From contig CAIRBL010000062.1 in NCBI GenBank assembly GCA_903876815.1, forward strand, positions 1-16,586: 16,586 nt of DNA. Reading direction: 5' to 3'. The notes beneath the pieces are model-generated. The model saw only the letters and a program-made list of their open reading frames with translations. It was not told where the DNA came from and did not search any database. The position numbers and the translations under genes were made by a program. This stretch comes from an uncultured bacterium (GTDB lineage: Bacteria; Patescibacteriota; Patescibacteriia; UBA1558; GWA2-36-10). Below, one piece after another: positions 7,096 to 13,194 of the stretch (positions within the stretch are counted from its first letter, which is position 1; the number at the start of each line of letters is the position of its first letter).

Positions 7096-8769
7096 TTATT
7101 CTTGTCTTTTTTTATTTAAACCAAATAGCCACAATTTATCTTCAAATTTTTTGCTAATAACCAAACGTAAAAAAGTACGAGTCACTGTAATAGCAGAAAA
7201 CATTGAAACAAAAATACCAATTGCTAAGGTAATAGCAAAACCTTTGACTACCGAGGTTCCAAACCAAGCTAAAATGATACAAGTGATAATGGAAGAAAAG
7301 TTTGAATCTCGAATAGAACTCCAAGCTCTTGAAAAACCGTTTTCTACCGCAGAGATTAAGCTTCTGCCTTCTCGTAATTCTTCTTTTGTTCTTTCAAATA
7401 TTAAAACATTAGCGTCAACTGCCATACCAATAGACAAGATAAAACCAGCTACACCTGCCAAAGTCATGGTGATTGGGATCATTTCAAAAATAGCTAAAGT
7501 AACAGCTGAATAAACACCTAAAGCTAAAACAGCTACTAGGCCCGGTAAACGATAAAGCAACAACATAAATAAAGCAGCAGCCGCCAAACCAACGATACCA
7601 GCTGTTAAGCTTTTGGCAACAGAGTTAGCACCTAAAGAAGCACCAATAGTTTGTTGGCTCAATAAAGTGATAGGCACAGGAAGTGCGCCGGAATTTAAAC
7701 GTCTAACCATATCTTTGGCTTCTTTGACATCAAAATTACCAGAAATCACAGCATTGCCATCTTTGATAGCTTCTTGCACAGTAGGCGCAGATATCAAAAA
7801 TCCATCTAAAAATATTGCCACTGGTTTGCCAACGTTGTTTTCAGTGATAGCAGCAAATAAATCCTTACCTTCAGCATTAAATTCCAAACCAACCATTGGT
7901 TTGTTGGTATTTTGGTCAAATTCTAGATAAGCTTTTTGTAAGTTGCGACCACCTAAGGCAGTAGTATCCCAAGTCACATTACTGAGATCAGCATTGGTGT
8001 TTTGAATTAAGATATGAGCAGCGTGAACTTCAACTTCACCTTTATCATTAATTCTTTCTTCTATTTTTTTGATAATATGATAACCAAATTGAGATTCTAC
8101 TAAATTTGGAGAAATTTCTCCCGGTTTTAAATCTACAAAAATAGCTTGATCAAATTCAGGTACAAATTGACCCTTAGTGACCCATGGTAAATCGCCACCA
8201 TTTTTGGCAGATTCTGGGTCTTCGCTATATTCAGTGGCTAATTTGGCAAAATCTTCACCAGCCAAGGCTTTTTTTAATAAATCTTGAGCTAATGTTTTAG
8301 CTTGTGAATTAGTGGAGCTAGCATTTTCTTCAGTAGAAACACTGATTTGTGCGCCTTGTGTTTTGAATTCCAATAATGGTGTTTCCCCTATCATTTTGAT
8401 AGCCTCGGAAACATCTTTGACGCCAGCCAACTCAACAATGATACGATAATTGTCTCCACTGTAATTTGTTTGTACTGTTGGCTCAGAAACACCATAAGCA
8501 TTTACACGACGCTCTATGACATCTCTCACGCCTTCTACAGCTTCTTTTTTGTCCACACTATCAATAGCGTTCACATCAGCTTCATAGACCAAATGTGTAC
8601 CGCCTTGTAAATCTAAGCCCAAATGTATCTTGAATTGATTAAACCAACCAAAACCATTTGGCCAAATAACTGCTATTGCAAAAGCCGTTACTAAGACAAT
8701 GCCTAAAAACGCAAGTCTTATTTGATTTTTGCTCATTTGCTTTACCTGAAAAATAGTCTTTTTTTGCAT
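7096..8769 (-). CDS. secD: Protein translocase subunit SecD with inserted parvulin-type peptidyl-prolyl isomerase domain
   Basis: SecD works with SecF to drive release of exported proteins. In this 557-aa form the first helix is at about 17-36, LGLDLQGGTHL (50-60) follows, and the C-terminal RND region contains TLAGVAGFILSIGMAVDANV (436-455) among six membrane helices. Between PLLEFK (131-136) and the conserved GGRNLQKAYLEFD block (273-285) lies an insertion of about 120 residues that reads as a parvulin/rotamase domain: GEDFAKLATEYSEDP (171-185), GGDLPW (191-196) and FGYHIIKK (228-235). The first parvulin strand (A/S-HILV) is found at the C-terminal end instead, as AAHILIQ (250-256). Both family histidines are present (H231, H252). 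The domain would sit outside the cytoplasm. An in-frame ATG at residue 12 is an alternative start, but the first leaves a sensible leader. A promoter overlaps the upstream methyltransferase stop. Confidence 0.95.
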   Translation of the reverse strand: MQKKTIFQVKQMSKNQIRLAFLGIVLVTAFAIAVIWPNGFGWFNQFKIHLGLDLQGGTHLVYEADVNAIDSVDKKEAVEGVRDVIERRVNAYGVSEPTVQTNYSGDNYRIIVELAGVKDVSEAIKMIGETPLLEFKTQGAQISVSTEENASSTNSQAKTLAQDLLKKALAGEDFAKLATEYSEDPESAKNGGDLPWVTKGQFVPEFDQAIFVDLKPGEISPNLVESQFGYHIIKKIEERINDKGEVEVHAAHILIQNTNADLSNVTWDTTALGGRNLQKAYLEFDQNTNKPMVGLEFNAEGKDLFAAITENNVGKPVAIFLDGFLISAPTVQEAIKDGNAVISGNFDVKEAKDMVRRLNSGALPVPITLLSQQTIGASLGANSVAKSLTAGIVGLAAAALFMLLLYRLPGLVAVLALGVYSAVTLAIFEMIPITMTLAGVAGFILSIGMAVDANVLIFERTKEELREGRSLISAVENGFSRAWSSIRDSNFSSIITCIILAWFGTSVVKGFAITLAIGIFVSMFSAITVTRTFLRLVISKKFEDKLWLFGLNKKRQE

Positions 8770-8796
8770 AGGAAAATTATTTTTAAATATGCCAGT

Positions 8797-8824
8797 ATTT
8801 TAGCACAATTTTAATTTTTATCAA
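8797..8824 (-). promoter_or_regulatory. Promoter of secDF
   Basis: On the minus strand TTGATA (8824-8819) lies 16 nt before TAAAAT (8802-8797), and the latter is preceded by TGC, an extended -10. The -35 box lies in the last codons of the methyltransferase gene. The expected start near 8790 gives a leader of about 20 nt before the secD ATG at 8769. Confidence 0.6.
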
Positions 8825-9623
8825 GTTCTTTGGGCTTAACAGCCATAAATTGAATAGCTGCTCCTAAATCTGGTAACCATTGACTCAAATAAGCCCTTTC
8901 CCATTTTAAATATCTAGCATATTTATTGATAAACCAAGCTGCCTCCAAACGAGGCACATAATCGTAAGTATAAAACTGATTTATTGCAAAACCAACATCT
9001 TTAAGAGCCTGACGCATTTTTTTTGGTACAAAAACTTCTGCATCTGGTTCAATCTGTTCTTTATGAAAAACTGTTTTGGTAGCCAAAATACTTAAAGCAG
9101 CATTTATCAACAAACGTGAGGCTAGCCAGAGATAAAAAAATGGGTTATGCCATTTGTGATAATTCGCATTTGGTTCACCCAAGACGACGAATTTTCCACC
9201 AGGTTTTAAAACCCTAAAGGCTTCTGCAAAAGTTTTTTCCATAGCAAAAAAATGATGCAAAGAGCCATTGATGATAACTAAATCAAAAAAATTTGACTCA
9301 TATGGCAAATTAACTGATTCGCCAATTTTAAATTCTATTTCTGGATATTTATTTTGCGCAATTTTTAAAACTTCCTCAGATAAATCTACACCATAAACTT
9401 TTTTGGAAACTTGTAAGAGTTTATTACTCAAACGACCTGTGCCTGAGGCTATATCTAAACAAGCATCAACTTTCTCTACATTGAGAAATTTTTTTAAATT
9501 AGCAAAATTCCACTCATCTACCACTTTAGCAGAAGCAGTTTCAGTGTGCCAATGGTCATATTTTTCGGCTGTACTATTGTAATAATCTTTTTGAATTTGT
9601 TTTTTTTCTTCGTAGTTATTCAT
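8811..9623 (-). CDS. Class I SAM-dependent methyltransferase
   Basis: A 270-aa soluble protein with a Rossmann-type methyltransferase core (Methyltransf_11/UbiE-like). Motif I is LDIASGTGR (56-64), which binds S-adenosylmethionine. The acidic residue of motif II is in VYGVDLSEE, and NLPYESNFFDLVIINGSLHH and FRVLKPGGKFVVLGEPN are the usual motifs 4-6. The N-terminus (YYNSTAEKYD) is also typical of the family. The C-terminal third (about 175-270) is aromatic-rich and probably forms the substrate lid; the substrate cannot be told from sequence. It follows the Gmad2 gene by 6 bp and so is probably co-transcribed with it. No Shine-Dalgarno is visible. The fold is secure, the substrate open (quinone, lipid, sugar or small molecule are all possible). 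Confidence 0.88.
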   Translation of the reverse strand: MNNYEEKKQIQKDYYNSTAEKYDHWHTETASAKVVDEWNFANLKKFLNVEKVDACLDIASGTGRLSNKLLQVSKKVYGVDLSEEVLKIAQNKYPEIEFKIGESVNLPYESNFFDLVIINGSLHHFFAMEKTFAEAFRVLKPGGKFVVLGEPNANYHKWHNPFFYLWLASRLLINAALSILATKTVFHKEQIEPDAEVFVPKKMRQALKDVGFAINQFYTYDYVPRLEAAWFINKYARYLKWERAYLSQWLPDLGAAIQFMAVKPKELDKN

Positions 9624-9629
9624 GTCAAT

Positions 9630-10328
9630 TTATTTAAAAAATATTGGTATTTCTAGAGCGTCATCATGTTCTGGTAAGCCAGATGGGTTATCTTTTTGTA
9701 AAATGATTGAACCGTTATTTTTGTAAGTTGCTTTATCAAAACTAATTTTGGCTTCAAAAGGCACGAATTCTTCGGTCATCCAATCACCTTTAGCTGTTGC
9801 CACACCTTGACCAATGATCAAGCCATCCCAATTGACAATCGAAATCGGAAAACTCGCCTCAAAAAACCAATTGCCACGAGCTTTACCTGTAATAGTCACG
9901 GGACTTTCTATATAAGATCCAGCATGAATATTGTCTAAAACTATCAAATCTTTATGTTTTTCTTCTTCATCATTGTCTACTGCCACTTCTTCTACATAAA
10001 TCATATCTTTGCCTTGGCATTGACGTGGATATATCTCCATTACAGGATACCCCGCTGCTTCACATTCACTAAAATTAGTCACTGCCCTATCAACTTTCAC
10101 TTCATTTTTGACTTCTCCTTTGATTGCGCATTTTTCTGTTGGCATCTCGGCGCTCGGACTACCATGTTTGATCCATTGACCATTTTCACATAACCAAGTG
10201 TCTTCTGGGCTAAAAAAACGCAAAGCTAAAATCACAATGCCTACTAATAATAAAACGCCAAAAATACTTCCGCCAATTTTACATTTGCACGGACAGCCAT
10301 TTTGGCAACTTTCACATTTTTTAATCAT
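9630..10328 (-). CDS. Membrane-anchored envelope protein with cysteine-rich start and Gmad2 domain
   Basis: A 232-aa protein. Residues 1-18 hold five cysteines (C5, C8, C12, C14, C16) directly before one transmembrane helix (about 19-39), so the cysteine cluster should face the cytoplasm and could bind a metal. Outside the membrane come two short cysteine modules: DTWLCENGQWIKHGSPSAEM with C67, and FSECEAAGYPVMEIYPRQC (86-104). After an acidic linker, residues about 129-232 match Gmad2, an immunoglobulin-like domain first noted in spore-germination-associated proteins: ESPVTITGKARGNWFFEASF and GDWMTEEFVPFEAKISF are diagnostic. The role is probably extracytoplasmic binding or adhesion, but is not established. 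It is first in a two-gene unit with the methyltransferase and has its own weak promoter just past the tRNA terminator. Confidence 0.8.
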   Translation of the reverse strand: MIKKCESCQNGCPCKCKIGGSIFGVLLLVGIVILALRFFSPEDTWLCENGQWIKHGSPSAEMPTEKCAIKGEVKNEVKVDRAVTNFSECEAAGYPVMEIYPRQCQGKDMIYVEEVAVDNDEEEKHKDLIVLDNIHAGSYIESPVTITGKARGNWFFEASFPISIVNWDGLIIGQGVATAKGDWMTEEFVPFEAKISFDKATYKNNGSIILQKDNPSGLPEHDDALEIPIFFK

Positions 10329-10353
10329 ATGTTTTTATTTAATAATTACCTAC

Positions 10354-10382
10354 ATTTTCCCATTTTCACTACTAAAAGTCAA
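10354..10382 (-). promoter_or_regulatory. Possible promoter of the Gmad2/methyltransferase unit
   Basis: On the minus strand TTGACT (10382-10377) and GAAAAT (10359-10354) are 17 nt apart. The -35 is good and the -10 only fair. It follows the T run of the tRNA terminator directly and leaves a leader of about 20 nt before the ATG at 10328. Confidence 0.45.
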
Positions 10383-10384
10383 AC

Positions 10385-10408
10385 AAAAAAACAGCTAATT
10401 CAAGCTGT
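10385..10408 (-). terminator. Terminator downstream of tRNA-Gln
   Basis: On the minus strand ACAGCT, a 6-nt loop and AGCTGT (10408-10391) are followed by a run of T (to 10385) and GTTT. The stem is short but the T tract is good and the position, between the tRNA and the next gene, fits. Confidence 0.65.
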
Positions 10409-10420
10409 GATGTTGACACA

Positions 10421-10528
10421 AGTCATCCTGAGCGCAGTCGAAGGATGGCTCGGGGCGCTGGACTATTGTCCAGCATCTTATGAATCTCGTCTTCGACTCG
10501 AATTTATTAGATTTTGAGCCTGCGCTCA
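10421..10528. repeat. REP-like inverted repeat element with central hairpin
   Basis: This non-coding stretch holds a palindromic unit in which CATCCT (10424-10429) and AGGATG (10442-10447) flank GAGCGCAGTCGA. A sequence of this form (TCCTGAGCGnAGTCGAAGGA) is one I recognise as a dispersed repeat in many CPR and Bacteroidetes genomes. A second, reversed and interrupted copy lies at 10491-10528: CTTCGACT (10491-10498) and CTGCGCTCA (10520-10528) are exact reverse complements of 10436-10443 and 10429-10437, with 21 nt inserted between them. Midway is a perfect 7-bp hairpin GCTGGAC-TATT-GTCCAGC (10457-10474). The arrangement, two facing units around a hairpin, resembles a REPIN. It is richer in G+C than its surroundings. 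No protein is encoded here. Confidence 0.65.
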
Positions 10529-10539
10529 TTTTATTCGCT

Positions 10540-10613
10540 TGGCTCGGGGATAGGGATTCGAACCCCAATAAACGGGACCAGAACCCGTTGTCCTACCATT
10601 AGACGATCCCCGA
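10540..10613 (-). tRNA. tRNA-Gln (anticodon CUG), CCA encoded
   Basis: The minus strand folds into a full cloverleaf of 74 nt: acceptor TCGGGGA with TCCCCGA, D-stem GTC/GAC around TAATGGTAG, anticodon stem ACGGG/CCCGT around the loop TTCTGGT (anticodon CTG at 10581-10579), a 4-nt variable loop, and T-arm TGGGG/CCCTA around TTCGAAT. The 3' CCA is encoded. The weak U1-A72 pair and G73 discriminator are the known identity elements of bacterial tRNA-Gln, which supports the assignment independently of the anticodon. It decodes CAG, a rarer codon than CAA in an AT-rich genome. It has its own promoter and terminator. Confidence 0.95.
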
Positions 10614-10641
10614 ATGTTTTTATAAACTCAACGACTTGCCT

Positions 10642-10670
10642 ATTTTACAAAAAAACAGCTTTTTAGTCAA
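10642..10670 (-). promoter_or_regulatory. Promoter of tRNA-Gln
   Basis: On the minus strand TTGACT (10670-10665) and TAAAAT (10647-10642) are separated by exactly 17 nt, close to the sigma-70 consensus. The start would be near 10635, about 22 nt before the mature tRNA 5' end. Confidence 0.75.
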
Positions 10671-10671
10671 T

Positions 10672-10697
10672 GGAAAAGCCCGACCGAAGTCGGGCTT
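10672..10697 (-). terminator. UUCG-loop terminator after the 80-aa gene
   Basis: On the minus strand AAGCCCGAC-TTCG-GTCGGGCTT (10697-10676) is a perfect 9-bp GC-rich stem closed by the very stable C(UUCG)G tetraloop, followed by TTCC. The T run is short. It lies 8 bp after the stop of the gene ending at 10706 and just before the tRNA promoter. Confidence 0.8.
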
Positions 10698-10705
10698 ACA
10701 AACAG

Positions 10706-10948
10706 TCACGTTGCCTTAGCTGGATCTTGAATCTTGTGAAACTTCACTTTTTTGACATTGAGATGATTATCGATCAAAAGCCATTGACCGGATTCATCGC
10801 TGTCATAGCTAATAAGCGTACGACTATCGCCATAAAAAGTGATCATCCAGACACCGCTCACCAAGGCACATTGCCCGACCTGCAAGCGCAATTGAAAATT
10901 ACGCCCAGAAATCAAAAGCAAAGAACCTGTTTCGAAATAGCTCTTCAT
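10706..10948 (-). CDS. Small orphan protein (80 aa), unrecognised
   Basis: I do not recognise this protein. It is 80 aa, with no signal peptide, membrane helix or cysteine motif (one cysteine, C27). The pattern of alternating hydrophobic and polar residues (FQLRLQVG, WMITFYGD, QWLLIDNHLNVKKVKF) suggests a small mostly beta-strand domain. That it is real is supported by a good Shine-Dalgarno (AAAGG about 7 nt before ATG, rare in this window), a start 51 bp after dnaX, and a strong hairpin terminator right after its stop. Its coding sequence is visibly richer in G and C than the genes around it, so it may have been acquired, or may come from a faster-evolving part of the genome. The opposite strand also carries a 127-codon frame, which I consider a shadow. 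Confidence that it is expressed is moderate. Confidence 0.55.
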   Translation of the reverse strand: MKSYFETGSLLLISGRNFQLRLQVGQCALVSGVWMITFYGDSRTLISYDSDESGQWLLIDNHLNVKKVKFHKIQDPAKAT

Positions 10949-10999
10949 TTTCGTGCCTTTCTGCTGCTGAGACTGAATCTTGGAAAGTTCAATTTAGTT

Positions 11000-12502
11000 T
11001 CACACAATCTCTCCACCAAACACATTGACGAGTTCATCAATGCCTTCTTCTGAACGACCCTTGAAGTCTTGATGTTTATTTTGGTAATCATCATCAACTT
11101 CAAAGTTAACTGCAATATTCCTAGCTAAAATATCAGACAAAGACTCCTCTATTGCTTGTTTGATATTATTTTTACTGAGTTGTTCGATATGAAAACTAAA
11201 TTCACACCCCAAAACTATAACTTTTTCATTAATTTGTAAAGGATGTGTACTTTTGATCAGAGCTGAAACTGAATGATTTAAAGATTTTAAACTGTCTGCT
11301 AGTTTGTGCCAATTATTTTGTAGTACATCCAAGTCTTGCGGATTGATTTCAAGCCCAGTTGTATTTTGAGAGTTTGGTGAGGAAAAATTACTAGCAGTTT
11401 GTTTTTCTTGAGATATTAATAAAAATTCTACACAAGCCAATTCTAATGGTAACTGGTCAATGATGCTTTGTTGTTTATGACTCAATTTATTTAACAAAAT
11501 ATTGAGCAAACGAGATAGATCAGCTAATTTAAAACCCTCTGCGTGTATTTTGATATTATTTTGCCAATTGGTATCTAAATCAGACACAAATTCCGAACCA
11601 ATAATTTTATACAACATAACCTGTCTCACATAGCTTAACAAGTCATTATGTAAAGTATCCAAATCTACACCTTCTTCAACCAGTTTATTTATTTGATTCA
11701 AAGCAGCGGATAAGTTATTTAAACGTAAAGCTTCCAACAAAATATCTATTTCTTGCCAATTATTTCTTGGTAAAACTAGAGACACTAAATCTTCTGTGAC
11801 TTTTCCGTTTGCCAAAGAAATGATTTGACCCAAAATTGATTCAGCATCACGCAGGCAGCCTTCTGAACGACGAGCAATTTGTGCCAAAATATTTTCATCC
11901 ATTTGTACTTTTTCCCACTCAATTATTTCTGTTAAACGTTTGATCACGTCTGCTTGAGGAATTTTTTTGAAATCAAAACGCTGGCAACGAGAAATGATAG
12001 TTTCTGGAACTTTGTGAATTTCAGTGGTAGCTAAAATAAAAATTATTTGTTTTGGTGGTTCTTCCAAAGTTTTGAGCAAAGCATTAAAAGCTGATTTAGA
12101 CAGCATGTGCACTTCATCAATCACAAAAACTTTATAACCTTTTTGATTAAATGGTGGTACTTGAGCATTAGCAATGATATTTTCCCTCACATTGTCCACT
12201 CCAGTATGTGAAGCAGCGTCAATTTCAATCACATCTAATGACTGATTATTTAGATTGCTCTGGCAAGTTTGACAAGTATTACAAGGCTCGGTACTACCTT
12301 GGGCTCTATTTAAACAATTTAATGAGCGTGCAAAAAGACGGGCTAAAGTTGTTTTGCCCGTTCCTCTTGGTCCCACAAATAAATATGCATGTGCTAACTG
12401 TCCAGAAGAAATTTCATTTTCTAAAGTAACTTTGATTGGTCTTTGACCAACAACTTCTTTAAAAAACTTTGGTCGATATTTTCTGTATAGTACTTCTGAC
12501 AT
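11000..12502 (-). CDS. dnaX: DNA polymerase III subunit gamma/tau
   Basis: The clamp-loader ATPase that, with delta and delta', loads the beta sliding clamp on DNA. The 500-aa protein has Walker A GPRGTGKT (44-51), a four-cysteine zinc module (C63, C74, C77, C80), Walker B FVIDEVHML (126-134), and sensor 1 LATTEIHKVPETIISRC (about 158-174) ending in the SRC arginine-finger motif. Domain III follows to about residue 365, then a shorter, poorly conserved tail of about 135 residues. There is no long proline- and lysine-rich tau extension as in E. coli. I see no obvious frameshift site near the end of domain III, so a single product is likely. It is 12 bp from the preceding 197-aa gene. No Shine-Dalgarno is apparent. 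The identification is certain. Confidence 0.97.
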   Translation of the reverse strand: MSEVLYRKYRPKFFKEVVGQRPIKVTLENEISSGQLAHAYLFVGPRGTGKTTLARLFARSLNCLNRAQGSTEPCNTCQTCQSNLNNQSLDVIEIDAASHTGVDNVRENIIANAQVPPFNQKGYKVFVIDEVHMLSKSAFNALLKTLEEPPKQIIFILATTEIHKVPETIISRCQRFDFKKIPQADVIKRLTEIIEWEKVQMDENILAQIARRSEGCLRDAESILGQIISLANGKVTEDLVSLVLPRNNWQEIDILLEALRLNNLSAALNQINKLVEEGVDLDTLHNDLLSYVRQVMLYKIIGSEFVSDLDTNWQNNIKIHAEGFKLADLSRLLNILLNKLSHKQQSIIDQLPLELACVEFLLISQEKQTASNFSSPNSQNTTGLEINPQDLDVLQNNWHKLADSLKSLNHSVSALIKSTHPLQINEKVIVLGCEFSFHIEQLSKNNIKQAIEESLSDILARNIAVNFEVDDDYQNKHQDFKGRSEEGIDELVNVFGGEIV

Positions 12503-12514
12503 TGATGTGTAGCT

Positions 12515-13108
12515 TTATAAATTAATTCCTAAATCGCCCTCCTCATCGTGATAATTATTATTGTTTTTGTTTTTGATGACATTTTCAACCGCTGCCCAAT
12601 CACTGTCAGCTTCTTTTGGCACCAAAATTACCACTTCATCGCCTTCATCGCCTTTAAAATATGTGATACTAGCCAATAAAACTTTGAAAATTTTGTCTCC
12701 GGCTAAAACTACGAAGTTGCCACTTTCTTTTTCTTTGACTAAATGACCAACTAAACGTTGTCTTTCGACTGGAGCAATTTGTTTGAAAATAAAAGCGCCG
12801 CTGGAGTCTATGGTGAGTTTTAAAATATCACCTTCAACTAATTTTGATTTGGAAGCATAATTTGCTGGCACAGAATATTGCTTACCGTCAGGACCAATCA
12901 TAATCTGACCGTTAAAAACACCTTCTATAACCAAGCCTTCTTCTTCAGTTGATTCTCTACCATATTCAGCTGCCTTCACACCATAATCAACGGCCGCCTT
13001 GCTTTTTTTGCCTTGTAACTCACCTAAGACTACCTTAGTTTTTTTGAGCTCTAGTTCTAAATTGTAAATCAAAGACTCTAAATCTTTAATCTTTTGTGGA
13101 TTTGACAT
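12515..13108 (-). CDS. Conserved hypothetical protein, coiled-coil plus beta-rich domain
   Basis: A 197-aa soluble protein I recognise only as a recurring CPR hypothetical. Residues 1-36 are charged and leucine-rich (IKDLESLIYNLELELKK), consistent with a coiled coil. From about 58 to 165 the sequence is rich in beta-forming segments: FNGQIMIGPDGKQYSVPANY (65-84), SKLVEGDILKLTI (88-100), VERQRLVGHLV (114-124) and FKVLLASITYFKG (141-153), then EVVILVPK (158-165) and WAAVENVI (171-178). The pattern suggests one or two small barrels of OB or SH3 type. It leads an operon with dnaX 12 bp downstream, which could point to a nucleic-acid role, but nothing in the sequence proves one. It has its own likely promoter. 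Length and start are supported by the lack of in-frame upstream sequence past the terminator. Confidence 0.7.
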   Translation of the reverse strand: MSNPQKIKDLESLIYNLELELKKTKVVLGELQGKKSKAAVDYGVKAAEYGRESTEEEGLVIEGVFNGQIMIGPDGKQYSVPANYASKSKLVEGDILKLTIDSSGAFIFKQIAPVERQRLVGHLVKEKESGNFVVLAGDKIFKVLLASITYFKGDEGDEVVILVPKEADSDWAAVENVIKNKNNNNYHDEEGDLGINL

Positions 13109-13134
13109 TTTTTATTTTTATTTTTTCTCTCTTT

Positions 13135-13163
13135 AGAATAACATAAAAATACCTACAATTCAA
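13135..13163 (-). promoter_or_regulatory. Possible promoter of the 197-aa gene and dnaX
   Basis: On the minus strand TTGAAT (13163-13158) and TATTCT (13140-13135) are 17 nt apart. Each matches consensus at four of six bases. The -35 lies in the loop of the preceding terminator. The start near 13128 would give a purine-rich leader of about 20 nt before ATG at 13108. Confidence 0.4.
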
Positions 13164-13175
13164 TAGGTATTTTTT
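13145..13175 (-). terminator. Terminator of the 814-aa ATPase gene
   Basis: AAAAATACCT (13145-13154) pairs with AGGTATTTTT (13165-13174) around a 10-nt loop, giving a 10-bp stem whose A/T arms also provide the T run on the minus strand. It sits 20 bp past the stop at 13195. The stem has only three G-C pairs, so it may be weak. Confidence 0.7.
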
Positions 13176-13194
13176 CTAGTAAATGTAAATAATT

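Noticed and set aside
7151..7930. Plus-strand frames of 120 and 105 codons opposite secD
   Set aside because: SecD is an unambiguous gene on the other strand; these have the low-complexity composition (I, K, T, A) expected of a mirrored membrane-protein gene and no start signals.
10198..10517. Short plus-strand frames over the Gmad2 start and the REP-like element
   Set aside because: They cross the tRNA terminator and repeat unit, have no ribosome site and no recognisable protein features.
10421..10528. CRISPR array
   Set aside because: Only two units, in opposite orientation and with one interrupted; no regular spacers and no cas genes.
10670..11053. Plus-strand frame of 127 codons overlapping the 80-aa gene and the end of dnaX
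   Set aside because: It runs across the antisense of dnaX's conserved reading frame, the terminator hairpin and the 80-aa gene; it has no Shine-Dalgarno and its protein looks like reverse-strand noise.
11955..11975. Run of seven A in dnaX (minus strand) as a programmed frameshift site
   Set aside because: It lies in the ATPase domain near residue 178, not near the end of domain III, and no stimulatory hairpin or nearby stop giving a sensible gamma product was seen.
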